Source of the DNA: WTAW01 sp964406575
Lineage (GTDB): Bacteria; Acidobacteriota; Aminicenantia; Aminicenantales; Aminicenantaceae
Direction: 5' to 3'
DNA: 64,000 nucleotides
NCBI GenBank assembly: GCA_964406575.1
Contig: CAYOSH010000006.1
Span: forward strand, 1 to 64,000
How positions within the stretch are numbered: position 1 is the stretch's first letter; every line of letters begins with the position of its first letter. The translations under genes were made by a program, and so were the position numbers. Under the pieces are notes generated by a model. That model was given only the letters and a program-made list of their open reading frames with translations, was not told where the DNA came from and searched no databases. Of this stretch, positions 52,218 to 61,218 are shown piece after piece.

Positions 52218-52896
52218 CGTTCTGCTCGCCAAAGGATTGAGTAAGGAGTATCCTCTGCCCAACGGAACTTTGAGTGTTTTTGAGGACCTTGAATTTTCCT
52301 TGGCGAAAGGCGATCTGGTCGCGATCATGGGTGTTTCCGGAGTGGGCAAGACGACTTTGCTCAACCTGTTCGGTGCGCTGGACCGGCCGAACAAGGGGAA
52401 GGTATTTATCGAGGGAGAGGATGTGTTTTCCAAGAATGAGAAGGAATTGGCTGAGATAAGGAACAGTCATATTGGTTTTATCTTCCAGTTTTACCACCTT
52501 TTGCCTGAATTCACAGCTGCAGAAAATGTGAGTTTTCCCCTTCTCATAAGGGGAGTGGATAAAAAGGAGGCTTTCGAAAGAGCTGTCGTTATGCTCGGTG
52601 AGGTGTCCTTAACAGACAAAGCTGCACTCAGGCCGGCCCAGCTCTCAGGCGGTGAGCAGCAGCGGATAGCCATAGCCCGGTCTTTGATCAATGAACCGAG
52701 AATCCTTTTAGCAGATGAGCCCACCGGGAACCTGGATTGGAAGACGGGCACAAAAATCCTGGAACTCATTCAAGACCTCCATCAGCGAAAAGGATTATCC
52801 TCGATCCTTGTGACACACAATGAAAAAGTCGCTCGATTTTGTCACAAAGCCTACCTCATGGATAACGGGGATTTGAAACTTTTGTCTTCCCTCTGA
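52210..52896 (+). CDS. lolD: Lipoprotein-releasing ABC transporter ATPase LolD
   Basis: The 228-residue ATPase has Walker A GVSGVGKTT (41-49), the signature LSGGEQQRIAIARS (about 145-158), Walker B ILLADEPTGNLD and the H-loop VTHNEKVA. The size and QFYHLLPEF motif fit LolD. It powers LolC in lipoprotein release. A LolA-like protein is encoded at 59378-60106. The next gene, bamA, is 150 bases downstream. Confidence 0.95.
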   Translation: MNDVLLAKGLSKEYPLPNGTLSVFEDLEFSLAKGDLVAIMGVSGVGKTTLLNLFGALDRPNKGKVFIEGEDVFSKNEKELAEIRNSHIGFIFQFYHLLPEFTAAENVSFPLLIRGVDKKEAFERAVVMLGEVSLTDKAALRPAQLSGGEQQRIAIARSLINEPRILLADEPTGNLDWKTGTKILELIQDLHQRKGLSSILVTHNEKVARFCHKAYLMDNGDLKLLSSL

Positions 52897-52930
52897 CGTT
52901 TTTACTAACGGTGCATTAAAGCCACAGAAA

Positions 52931-53005
52931 GTGAATCGTAAAACGTAAGATGTCTCGATTTTTTCTCTGAAATTACGGGGTATTCCTCGACGCTTTACGT
53001 TTCAC
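52931..53005. repeat. Inverted GTGAA..CGTAAA repeat upstream of bamA
   Basis: GTGAATCGTAAAACGT (52931-52946) and ACGCTTTACGTTTCAC (52990-53005) are inverted copies with 13 of 16 matches, spanning the gap between lolD and bamA. The same word family (GTGAAACGTGAAA) appears at 6360-6387. Confidence 0.4.
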
Positions 53006-53048
53006 ACAGGTTTATTTTTATGCGCGAATATGGTATAAGGAAAGGACA

Positions 53049-55382
53049 ATGAAAAGAGCCTTATTTTTGTTCATTCTCTTGTGTTTACCTCTATTCCTCA
53101 CTGGCCAGGAGATGGTTGAAAGGATCGATATCGAAGGGAACGACCGTGTGACCACAGAGACGATCCTCTATTATCTCTCTTCCCAGGAAGGGGATTATTT
53201 CAGTTTGGATCTCTTGCAGAGGGATTTTAGAGTTCTCTGGTCCACCGGATTCTTCTCAGACATAAAGATAGAACAATTCCCCGGGACGCAGGGGAAGATC
53301 ATCAAGATCGTCGTCCAAGAGAATCCCGTGATCCGTGAGATCGTTTATAAGACAGGGAAAAAACTCAAAGAAGACGATATCGTCAATAAATTGAAAGAGA
53401 AAAATGAATACCTGCTCCCGTATTCCTACTACAGCCCTCATAAAGTCCAACAGATAAAGAAGACGATCGAAGAATTGCTTACGGAAAAAGGTCTGACTGC
53501 AGGAAAAGTAGAAACGCAGGTCAATTCCAAGGGAAAAAATGAACTGGAGCTCGTGTTCAACATCGATGAAGGCCCAAAGATCAAGGTGGGGGACATCGTC
53601 TTTGAAGGATCGCCGAAATTGTTGGAAAGCACTCTGATGAGTGCCTTCAAAGAGAACAAAAAGCATGGGCTTCTTACCTGGATAACAGGAAAAGATACAT
53701 ACAAGCAGAATAAGTTGAATGAGGACATTGCCAATCTGAAAAAAGTTTATCAGGAACACGGCTACATGGAAGCTGTAATCGGAGAACCTCGAATCGAAGA
53801 ATTCGAGAGAAAGACCATTTTGTTAAAAACGCAGAGGATGAAAAGGATTATCATCCCTGTTAATGCGGGCTACCGTTATTTTGTCGGCGAGGTCAAAATC
53901 GAGGGGAACCAAGTTTTCAATTCAGATTATTTGCGCTCTCTCATCCAGTACAAAGAGGGTGATGTTTACAGCACAAAAGTGAGGGAAAAAGCTGTGAAGG
54001 AGATGGGAGAACTCTACCAGAATTTCGGGCATCTTTACGCACAGATCCGTCCGGTTGAGGGCCTCGACCCGAAGAACAAAAGAGTGAATGTCACGTACAA
54101 TATCTATGAAGGTGATATCGCTTATCTTTACAGACTCAACATCACGGGAAATATCTACACTAAAGATAAGGTCATACGGAGAGAGATGATGCTCCGAGAG
54201 GGGGACGCATTCAGCTTTGCTCTTTTCAAAGACAGTCTTCTGCGGATGAACCAATTGGGATTGGTTGAGCTCGATGGAGAACCCGATATCCAACCCAATC
54301 CTGAAGACCCTACACAGATCAATGTGGACTTGAAAGTCACTGAACTCCAGAGAAATAACATCCAGTTTACAGCCGGTTACAGCGGTTACCAAGGTGCATT
54401 TGTTGCGATCAGCTATGGGACCGTGAACTTTCTGGGAGCTGGCGAGAACCTCAACCTCATGTTCCAGTACGGAAAAAGGATCAGAAACTACTCGTTCGGC
54501 TTCACAGAACCGTATATCTTCGACCGGCCTATGTCCGTGGGATTCAATATTTACAATCGGTGGATGGTCTATCCTTATCTTTATGACAGAAAAGGGAAAG
54601 GGATCGATTTGACGTTTGGCGCGCGCATCCAAGGTTATTGGAGAACCAGCATAACATACGGATATGAATATGTGGATATTGCACCTTCCAGTGAAACGTA
54701 TTCGGATGATGCTTCCTATTATAATCCTTATTCTTATTACGGCGGGTATCCCTATTATGGTGGCTACGGTAAATACACCATCAGCAGCATCTACCCCACG
54801 CTCTACAGGAATACGGTCGATAGCCCATTAACACCATCTAGGGGATCATTGTATCTCATCGGGTTTAAATTCTCCGGTGGCTTTTTGGGGGGGGATATCG
54901 ATTTGATCAAACCGCGACTCGAATTGTCACGGTTCATTCCGACCTTCATGCGGCAGTCCATCGGCATGCATCTGGAGCTGCAGTATGTGTACCCGATGAA
55001 TAATTCTTCTGTTCCATTCTGGGAAAGATTTTACCTTGGTGGAGAGAGGTCGATCAGGGGATACGATATCTATTCTGTCGGTCCTCGGACTGTTACCGGT
55101 CAGAATATCGGGGGAGAAAAATCGGTTGTGTTCAACCTGGAGTACATCATCCCGGTGGGTGGGCCGCTGTATACCATCTTCTTCTTCGATGCGGGGAATG
55201 CCTATGCCAGAAATCAGAATTTTAGTTTTGACAATGTGTACACATCTGCAGGTTTGGAGGCCAGGATATTTGTTCCTGCGCTTAGGGTTCCTTTTCGGCT
55301 GATTTTTGCATATAATAACCGTTTAACACCGCAAAACCGCAATCATTTTAATTTCCGCTTTGCGATCGGAACGACGTTTTGA
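53049..55382 (+). CDS. bamA: Outer membrane protein assembly factor BamA
   Basis: The 777-residue protein has a signal peptide (about 1-19, ending FLTGQ). About five POTRA domains follow (residues 20-430; e.g. ERIDIEGNDRVTTETILYYL, VKIEGNQVFNSDYLRSLI). The C-terminal 16-strand barrel includes the lid-lock motif SIRGYD (in GGERSIRGYDIYSVGPR). BamA folds beta-barrel proteins into the outer membrane. A loop near residues 560-577 is a tract of Tyr, Gly and Pro (SYYNPYSYYGGYPYYGGYGK), unusual for BamA. Followed by skp, the usual order. Confidence 0.96.
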   Translation: MKRALFLFILLCLPLFLTGQEMVERIDIEGNDRVTTETILYYLSSQEGDYFSLDLLQRDFRVLWSTGFFSDIKIEQFPGTQGKIIKIVVQENPVIREIVYKTGKKLKEDDIVNKLKEKNEYLLPYSYYSPHKVQQIKKTIEELLTEKGLTAGKVETQVNSKGKNELELVFNIDEGPKIKVGDIVFEGSPKLLESTLMSAFKENKKHGLLTWITGKDTYKQNKLNEDIANLKKVYQEHGYMEAVIGEPRIEEFERKTILLKTQRMKRIIIPVNAGYRYFVGEVKIEGNQVFNSDYLRSLIQYKEGDVYSTKVREKAVKEMGELYQNFGHLYAQIRPVEGLDPKNKRVNVTYNIYEGDIAYLYRLNITGNIYTKDKVIRREMMLREGDAFSFALFKDSLLRMNQLGLVELDGEPDIQPNPEDPTQINVDLKVTELQRNNIQFTAGYSGYQGAFVAISYGTVNFLGAGENLNLMFQYGKRIRNYSFGFTEPYIFDRPMSVGFNIYNRWMVYPYLYDRKGKGIDLTFGARIQGYWRTSITYGYEYVDIAPSSETYSDDASYYNPYSYYGGYPYYGGYGKYTISSIYPTLYRNTVDSPLTPSRGSLYLIGFKFSGGFLGGDIDLIKPRLELSRFIPTFMRQSIGMHLELQYVYPMNNSSVPFWERFYLGGERSIRGYDIYSVGPRTVTGQNIGGEKSVVFNLEYIIPVGGPLYTIFFFDAGNAYARNQNFSFDNVYTSAGLEARIFVPALRVPFRLIFAYNNRLTPQNRNHFNFRFAIGTTF

Positions 55383-55418
55383 CAAAATCTAACTCGAATT
55401 CTCATAAGGAGGCAAAAG

Positions 55419-55955
55419 ATGAGTCTGAGGAACACAAACAAAATCGTCTTAATTCCCCTTGTTTTAGCTGTTTTGGTCACTTTGGGCTACTCCCAGGAAG
55501 CGTTAAAGATCGGAGTCGTCAACTCTCAGGACGTCCTTGAAAAGTCTGCTGAAGGGAAAAGAGTCATGGCACAGATCCAGGATAAAGACAAGCAGAATCA
55601 GGATCGACTGAGTGCACTCGATGAGGAGATCCGTAACCTGGAAACACGACTCAACACACAAAGACTCACCCTCACCAATGAAGCGATGATGCAATTGACT
55701 TCTGACCTGGAAAAAAAGCGAACGGAGAGAAAGCGTTATGCTGAAGACTCTCTAAGAGAGATGCAGGAGTTTACGGGCCGGCTCTTCCAGAGAGTTCAGA
55801 ATGAACTGTTGCCCATCATCGAACAGCTGGGCAAAGATAAAAATCTCCATCTCATTTTTGATCTAGCCAGAAGCGGAGCGATCTATTTTAATCCCACGAT
55901 CGATCTGACCCAAGAAGTCATCACTAGGTACGATGCCTCAAAAGCCTCAAAATAG
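55419..55955 (+). CDS. skp: OmpH/Skp-family periplasmic chaperone
   Basis: The 178-residue protein has a signal peptide (about 1-26), the KIGVVNSQDVLEKSAEGKRVM motif split as KIGVVNSQDVL then EKSAEGKRVM, and a long charged coiled-coil (about 50-120), then a C-terminal beta strand region (LHLIFDL). Skp/OmpH holds unfolded outer-membrane proteins en route to BamA. AAGGAGG precedes the ATG. Its last 23 bases overlap fabZ. Confidence 0.92.
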   Translation: MSLRNTNKIVLIPLVLAVLVTLGYSQEALKIGVVNSQDVLEKSAEGKRVMAQIQDKDKQNQDRLSALDEEIRNLETRLNTQRLTLTNEAMMQLTSDLEKKRTERKRYAEDSLREMQEFTGRLFQRVQNELLPIIEQLGKDKNLHLIFDLARSGAIYFNPTIDLTQEVITRYDASKASK

Positions 55956-56415
55956 TAAAACTGTACTCAATATCGAACAGATTCTGGGGATGCTTCCCCA
56001 CCGATATCCTTTTTTGTTGATCGATAGAGTGCTGGAGTTCGAGGAGGGGAAATCGCTCGTTGCGATTAAGAATGTCACCTACAATGAGCCTTTTTTTCAA
56101 GGACATTTTCCAGGCCTTAAGGTGATGCCGGGAGTGCTATTGATCGAAGCCGTCGCCCAGGCAGGGGGTATCCTTCTCTACAAATCTATTCCGGAGCCTG
56201 AGAAAAAGCTGTTTTTTCTGAGCAAGGTTGATAAAACCAAGTTCAGGAGGCCTGTGATCCCCGGAGACCAAATCCGGTTGGAAGTTGAAATTTTGAAGCT
56301 CAAGACCAAATTTTGTCATTTGAAAGGCCGAGCTCTTGTTGATGGAGAAGTTGTTATTGATGGCGAAGTCATGGCTTCTTTGGTGGACCTTGAGGATCTG
56401 AATGTGCAAGGTTGA
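55933..56415 (+). CDS. fabZ: 3-hydroxyacyl-ACP dehydratase FabZ
   Basis: The 160-residue hot-dog dehydratase has catalytic His58 (QGHFP) and Glu72 (LLIEAVAQAGG), with the LPHRYPFLLIDRV entry motif. It dehydrates 3-hydroxyacyl-ACP in fatty-acid synthesis and shares its substrate pool with LpxA. The start overlaps skp and the end overlaps lpxA by 14 bases; translational coupling is likely. Confidence 0.96.
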   Translation: MPQKPQNSKTVLNIEQILGMLPHRYPFLLIDRVLEFEEGKSLVAIKNVTYNEPFFQGHFPGLKVMPGVLLIEAVAQAGGILLYKSIPEPEKKLFFLSKVDKTKFRRPVIPGDQIRLEVEILKLKTKFCHLKGRALVDGEVVIDGEVMASLVDLEDLNVQG

Positions 56416-57226
56416 AACCTTTGTGCATCCGTCTGCGCTAGTTTCTCCAAAAGCCCATTTGGATTCTGGCGTTTGGGTGGGACCTCTGTCCATAATCGGG
56501 GAACATGTCGGTATCGGGAAGGGCACGAGAATCGACGCACACGTCTACATAGACGGCTATTCCGAAATCGGGGCAGATTGTCGTTTTTGGCCGTTTTCTT
56601 CGATCGGAACAGAACCTCAGGACCTTACCTATGAAGCGCAGGACACGGTTGTCAAAATCGGGGACAGAAATACCTTTCGAGAATTTATAACAGTCAATAG
56701 AGGAACAGCCAAAGGCGGGGGTAAGACCGTAATCGGCTGCGACAATTATCTCATGGCGTACTCGCATGTTGGCCATGATTGTCTCGTGGGGAATGGAACC
56801 ATATTTATGCACGGCGCAACTTTAGGGGGACATGTCTCGGTCGATGACTTTGCTACAGTGGGGGCGATGGGAGGCGTGCATCAGTTTTGTCGTATAGGCA
56901 AGTATGCCTTCATAGGCGGTAAATCCACCATCACCCAGGATGTTCTTCCTTTCTGCCGTGTCGCGGGAGAGCGGCCCACACAGCTTTATGGATTGAATGC
57001 CATCGGCCTCCAGAGAAAAGGATTCTCCAGGGACAGGATCAAAGCCCTCAAAGAGATGTTCAAGATAATCTTCTATTCTGATCTGAATACCAGCCAGGCG
57101 CTCTCGAGAATCGAGAAAGATTTCCCTCCAGGGGAGGATCGCGATGATATCATTGCGTTCATCCGCGCCTCAAAGCGCGGATTCGTTAAAAAGCCGGGAG
57201 ATCAATGGGAAGCCGACTCGGGATAA
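56402..57226 (+). CDS. lpxA: UDP-N-acetylglucosamine acyltransferase LpxA
   Basis: The 274-residue left-handed beta-helix protein with hexapeptide repeats has the catalytic H125 in SHVGHDC (with H122), numbered as in E. coli LpxA. It transfers 3-hydroxyacyl from ACP to UDP-GlcNAc, or to UDP-GlcNAc3N if GnnA/GnnB are present. The C-terminal helical domain (about 195-265) is normal. It overlaps both fabZ and lpxI. Confidence 0.96.
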   Translation: MCKVETFVHPSALVSPKAHLDSGVWVGPLSIIGEHVGIGKGTRIDAHVYIDGYSEIGADCRFWPFSSIGTEPQDLTYEAQDTVVKIGDRNTFREFITVNRGTAKGGGKTVIGCDNYLMAYSHVGHDCLVGNGTIFMHGATLGGHVSVDDFATVGAMGGVHQFCRIGKYAFIGGKSTITQDVLPFCRVAGERPTQLYGLNAIGLQRKGFSRDRIKALKEMFKIIFYSDLNTSQALSRIEKDFPPGEDRDDIIAFIRASKRGFVKKPGDQWEADSG

Positions 57227-58008
57227 TCGCTGGATCTGGAGAAATTCCGAATCTCGTTCAAAAAGAAGCATCAGAGCAGGGTTATGCGTGTCTCATCGCA
57301 GCGATCAAGGGCCAAGCGGGGATGTCTTCTTTAGCGGGACTCGAGCGCGTCAAATGGTTCGATTTGGGAGATATTCAAGAAGTCATCTCCTATTTTAAAA
57401 CAAATGATGTCCGCACTGTCATCTTTGCTGGAAAACTTGATCCGAGAGTCATCTACCAAAAGACCCCAGAAAATCTTCCTGCACTTTATATCTTGAGATC
57501 AAACAAGGACAAAACGCCCACGTCCCTCATCGAACGAGTGATCGCTTTATTTGAAAAACAAGGCATATCCGTTGAAGATCCCATGCCCTTTCTCCAGTCC
57601 TTTTTTTGTGAAAAAGGAATCCTCACCCATACCCCACCCTCAGCGGAGGTGAAGTCTGACATTGTATTCGGTTGGGAAATGGCCAAGAAGATCGCTGACC
57701 TGGATATTGGCCAGACAGTTATCATCAAGGACAGAGCGATCGTTGCCGTAGAGGGAATGGAAGGCACGGATGAAGCGATAAAACGCGGAGGCCGTCTTGT
57801 AGGACAAGGAACCACAGTGGTCAAAGTGGGCCGAACACACCAAGACCCGAGGATCGACCTTCCCGCTTTGGGTTTGTCCACTGTTCGGAGTCTTGTTGCG
57901 GCCGAGAGCTCTGCACTTTGTTTCGATGCGGACCAGATGCCTTTCTTCCAGAAACTTGAGGCGATCTCTCTTGCGGATGCCCACGGCATTGCCATCATTG
58001 CGAAGTAA
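57205..58008 (+). CDS. lpxI: UDP-2,3-diacylglucosamine pyrophosphatase LpxI
   Basis: The 267-residue LpxI/DUF1009 protein has the N-terminal GIIAGSGEIPNLV, the middle LRSNKDKTPTSLIERVI, and the C-terminal DLPALGLSTVRSLVAAES. It hydrolyses UDP-2,3-diacyl-GlcN to lipid X, replacing the unrelated LpxH. Its start overlaps lpxA by 22 bases. Confidence 0.92.
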   Translation: MGSRLGIIAGSGEIPNLVQKEASEQGYACLIAAIKGQAGMSSLAGLERVKWFDLGDIQEVISYFKTNDVRTVIFAGKLDPRVIYQKTPENLPALYILRSNKDKTPTSLIERVIALFEKQGISVEDPMPFLQSFFCEKGILTHTPPSAEVKSDIVFGWEMAKKIADLDIGQTVIIKDRAIVAVEGMEGTDEAIKRGGRLVGQGTTVVKVGRTHQDPRIDLPALGLSTVRSLVAAESSALCFDADQMPFFQKLEAISLADAHGIAIIAK

Positions 58009-58344
58009 TTCCTTCATCCGCGAGGATGAACGCAAATTTGAGTTAAAATCCAGAGTCCGTTTCCCAAACAGTCTGTTCGGAGAGGAGGATGGAACCCAAT
58101 ATAAAAGGGAGTCGACCTCATTCCATTCGGCTCGATATCAGACCTTGCTTTGCCTACCTTCGAGTCATGGATCGAATGAATGGCGGCTCGATCTTAACCG
58201 TTTTTATCCGTCTTACGATCGGTGCACTCAATATCGTGAACAAGTCGTCATGCCGTCACAGGTTTCAAAATATTCACGCCCGCAGTCGAAATTGTCTTTA
58301 AATTAGCAAAAAAAGGGGTATAATAACCGTCTGGAGAACCTTCC
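58009..58344. other. 336-base gap with REP-like word
   Basis: This gap between lpxI and the Gfo/Idh gene contains GTCCGTTTCCCAAAC (58055-58069), an imperfect member of the TCCGTT palindrome family. A stretch at about 58125-58215 loosely resembles the core of the multi-hairpin element (GGCTCGATATCAGACCT against GGCTCGGTTTCAGGCCT at 40082). A long imperfect stem CCATTC/GAATGG lies in the same place. No convincing ORF or terminator. Confidence 0.35.
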
Positions 58345-59259
58345 ATGGATAAAGTGAAAGTCGGGATCATCGGAGTGGGATACCTGGGGACGCAGCACGC
58401 AAGGATCTTGTCTTATCTCGAAGAAGCAGAGCTGAGGGGCGTGGCAGATATCGATTTCAAGAAATCGATGCAGATCGGTAATCGTCACGGCGTTCAGTAT
58501 TATGAGAATTTCGAAGACATGCTGGACGAGATAGATGCCGGTATTGTCGCTACGCCCACTTCCGAACATTATGCCATAACCATGGCATTGTTGAAAAAAG
58601 GGAAGTCCGTTCTGGTTGAAAAGCCCATCACCGAGACGATTGAGCAAGCGGATGAGCTCGTGTCCTTTGCGAAAAAGAATGGCTTGATCCTTCAGGTCGG
58701 TCATCTGGAGCGGTTCAATCCTGCTGTGGAAGCGATCGAGAACTTGATCACAGAACCGAAGTTTATCGAAGTCCAGAGATTGGGGTCCTTTTCTGCCAGG
58801 TCATTGGATATTGATGTGGTTCTTGATCTTATGATCCATGACCTGGATATCATTATGTCGCTGATCAAGGATGAGGTCAAAGTCATCAAATCTTCCGGGA
58901 TCCATGTCCTGTCCGATAAGATCGATATCGCCAACGCGCGGCTTGAGTTCGGGTCGGGTTGTGTGGCCACGCTCACCGCCAGCCGTGTTCACCAGGGCAA
59001 AGTGAGGAAGCTCAGGATCTTTGAACCCACTTCCTACTACTCCATTGATTACATCGATCAGGAAGTCAAGGCGTTCCCTCTGAACGGGCGCCAAACAGAT
59101 ATCAAGACCTTAAAGATCAAGAAAGAAGAGCCTCTGAAAAAAGAACTTCAGAGTTTTTTCCGGTGTGTCCGCGATGGCAAAACACGGAAAGTCAGCGGAG
59201 AGGAGGGACTGCGCGCTCTCAAGCTGGCGTACAGTGTTCTCGAGGAAGCTTCGACTTAA
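58345..59259 (+). CDS. Gfo/Idh/MocA-family oxidoreductase (GnnA candidate)
   Basis: The 304-residue protein has the Rossmann motif GIIGVGYLGTQHA at the N-terminus, the EKP motif (VLVEKPITE) with catalytic Lys, and VGHLERFNPA after it. Members oxidise or reduce sugars and sugar nucleotides. Placement after lpxA-lpxI is common, and in Leptospira and Acidithiobacillus a Gfo/Idh protein (GnnA) makes the 3-keto intermediate for amide-linked lipid A. No GnnB aminotransferase is seen, so that role is unproven. Confidence 0.87.
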   Translation: MDKVKVGIIGVGYLGTQHARILSYLEEAELRGVADIDFKKSMQIGNRHGVQYYENFEDMLDEIDAGIVATPTSEHYAITMALLKKGKSVLVEKPITETIEQADELVSFAKKNGLILQVGHLERFNPAVEAIENLITEPKFIEVQRLGSFSARSLDIDVVLDLMIHDLDIIMSLIKDEVKVIKSSGIHVLSDKIDIANARLEFGSGCVATLTASRVHQGKVRKLRIFEPTSYYSIDYIDQEVKAFPLNGRQTDIKTLKIKKEEPLKKELQSFFRCVRDGKTRKVSGEEGLRALKLAYSVLEEAST

Positions 59260-59377
59260 TTCTGATCGCCTCTTTTATTTTGTGATCGTGCTGAGCGAAG
59301 TCCCGACTCTATTTCTTCACAGATCGGATAATAGTCCCGGCAACAAGTATCAGTGATCTTGAAGCAATTACCGAAAA

Positions 59378-60106
59378 CTAATTCATGGCGAACAGTTCAT
59401 CTCCCAGTCCAGAGTTGAACTTGACCTCTGTGATGGTCATGGTCATGAATTCTTCACCGTCTTGGTTTGAAACAAGGGTGTGCGCGACCATGATCCCATC
59501 GACTTTTTTATAGTCGGAAAAGAATGTTTCTGCTTCGACCTCAATACCCATTTGGTTGAGAGTCAATCCTTTTCCTTTGTAAGCGAGATAAGTGTCCGGA
59601 TCAACATAAAGGGTGGCTTTGTAGCCATCCGCATAAGCCTGTTCAAGGACAAGATAATCCTTGCCTTGGATGTTTTCTGTACCCTTGTAAGAGAAGGTTA
59701 TTCCGAATTTCTTTGGGTTGAGGTAGACAGAATTCCCAAGGGATTCCCTCTTAATGTATTCGGCAGCTTGTTCGGGCATCTCTTCAGTCATTCCTGATTG
59801 AGGGTTTGTGGCCCATGCGACTTCTCCATCACACGCTTGGGTGATCAACATTCCCATCACTTCAATATCATAGCGAGATTTGTTAGGTTCTTTTTGATAG
59901 ACGGTGATCGTTCCGGATAAACCCATCTGAGTCAGGTTTATTGACCCAGAGATCGTAGTGTCCTCGATTTTCTCGAGAACTTTTCTGCCCCCCATGGCAT
60001 CGATCATCTTGTTCAGGATATCGTCTGAAGATTGGCTTAGAGCCGGCATTGCCGTGAGGCAAACCAGGAATAGGCTTAACGCACACAGTGAGGTTGCTCT
60101 TTTCAT
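59378..60106 (-). CDS. LolA-like exported lipoprotein-sorting protein
   Basis: The 242-residue protein has a signal peptide (about 1-24) and a single beta-rich fold of about 200 residues. MIDAMGGRKVLEKIEDTTISG near the N-terminus, shown here as MIDAMGGRKVL then EKIEDTTISG, and the strand pattern GYKATLYVDPDTYLAYKGKG fit the LolA/LppX-like outer-membrane lipoprotein-sorting family (COG2834). It may ferry lipoproteins or lipids across the periplasm, as partner of LolCD in this window. AGGAGGAT precedes the ATG. Confidence 0.75.
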   Translation of the reverse strand: MKRATSLCALSLFLVCLTAMPALSQSSDDILNKMIDAMGGRKVLEKIEDTTISGSINLTQMGLSGTITVYQKEPNKSRYDIEVMGMLITQACDGEVAWATNPQSGMTEEMPEQAAEYIKRESLGNSVYLNPKKFGITFSYKGTENIQGKDYLVLEQAYADGYKATLYVDPDTYLAYKGKGLTLNQMGIEVEAETFFSDYKKVDGIMVAHTLVSNQDGEEFMTMTITEVKFNSGLGDELFAMN

Positions 60107-60292
60107 AAGATCCTCCTTTTCGTTAAATTTTAATCACTTCAAAGCTGCGAGTAAAGTAAAAATATCTTTTTATTCCTTTTATACGGGGGGCTCGTCAAAA
60201 GGTTTGAGGGATCGAGGGGATACAAGACAAGAAGGGATCGAACGAGGGGATCGGAAATTTCAAATGGAGCGAGCTTTTAAGAGATAATGAAA

Positions 60293-60556
60293 CTAATGGA
60301 TGCGGCGATTTTTAAGTTTGTTGTGGATCGTCGGCCGGGAGATGTGTAAGATCTCTGCCGCCTCGGAGATGTTCTTTCCTGTGACGTTGAGAACGTATCC
60401 GATGTAGTCGCTTTTAAGATTCTCGAGGGTTGGCAACTCGTCTCGAAGCCTATTCTTGCTGTTGAAGGAGAGATAGTAATAGAGATATCTTGGCATTGGC
60501 ACCCCCTGAGTTTCCACCCCTTGGGTGTGCGTGCGCTTTGAATATGATATTTTCAT
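60293..60556 (-). CDS. Small Fis-type HTH protein
   Basis: The protein is 87 residues from ATG 60556. The C-terminal ~37 residues (YIGYVLNVTGKNISEAAEIL then HISRPTIHNKLKNRRIH) are a Fis/NtrC-type helix-turn-helix, clearly related to the C-terminus of the sigma-54 activator at 61422-62807. The N-terminal half has no domain. It lacks an AAA+ module, so it cannot activate sigma-54 polymerase itself and may compete for or bend the same DNA sites. The start overlaps the stop of the upstream gene (ATGA, 60553-60556). Confidence 0.78.
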   Translation of the reverse strand: MKISYSKRTHTQGVETQGVPMPRYLYYYLSFNSKNRLRDELPTLENLKSDYIGYVLNVTGKNISEAAEILHISRPTIHNKLKNRRIH

Positions 60557-61185
60557 CTGATTTCCTGGATCATTTTTAAGTTGTTGGCCACAACATACGA
60601 CATGGCAAAATTTGCGGCTGTACTGAGTATCCATGCCAGCGGCTTGTTCTTTTTGTAGAGATTTTTAAGAAGGAAAACATCAAACGCCGTTACACCGAGC
60701 TTGATGGCTGTGAAGACGTAGATATTCTTCGTAAAGGATTGCATGACAGGATTGCTTTCCTCAAGCTCCTTGTGTTTCAGAGCTTGAAGTGTGGACAGGT
60801 AATCCCCAACGTTGAGTGCTGTCAGCGTGATTAATGATGTCGTGTAGAGTGAATCTTGGAGTTTGGAGACTCCGGGTGCGATCCGCGTGTTTTTATTGGG
60901 ACTAAGATTTGCGGAATTATCCGGCATCACAAAAAACCGAGATTCCATTGGCGGAGGATCACTCATCGCCCAATGGGAGAGATCCAGTTGTCCCTGTATT
61001 TGGGAGTTGATTGGGGTGAGATCTAAAGCAAAATCAAGTTTCTCTCTTCCAGAGTCCTCTCCCGTATCCGAAGAATCCAATACGTATTTATCTGCAGCAA
61101 GCCCTGTGATAGCAAAGATCAACATAAAACACAGCACAGCGAATGATTTCCGGTGACGTCGTTTGCGCCTTTCTCTCTTTTTCAC
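60553..61185 (-). CDS. DUF5658-like membrane protein
   Basis: The protein is 210 residues from GTG 61185. I chose this start because AGGAGAG lies five bases upstream and because the ATG at 61212 would sit upstream of the predicted sigma-54 transcription start (about 61207). A highly basic N-terminus and one transmembrane segment (about 14-31) are followed by a low-complexity periplasmic stretch. The C-terminal helical hairpin TALNVGDYLSTLQALKHKELEESNPVM, shown as TALNVGDYLSTLQALK then HKELEESNPVM, fits DUF5658 membrane proteins. Function unknown. It is the first gene of a sigma-54 transcript. Confidence 0.72.
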   Translation of the reverse strand: MKKRERRKRRHRKSFAVLCFMLIFAITGLAADKYVLDSSDTGEDSGREKLDFALDLTPINSQIQGQLDLSHWAMSDPPPMESRFFVMPDNSANLSPNKNTRIAPGVSKLQDSLYTTSLITLTALNVGDYLSTLQALKHKELEESNPVMQSFTKNIYVFTAIKLGVTAFDVFLLKNLYKKNKPLAWILSTAANFAMSYVVANNLKMIQEIR

Positions 61186-61218
61186 GGCATCTCTCCTGTT
61201 TCTCACAATCATTTAAAG

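Noticed and set aside
58125..58240. Possible fourth copy of the multi-hairpin element
   Set aside because: Only one 17-base stretch and an ACCGTTTT word match well; outer arms cannot be paired convincingly.
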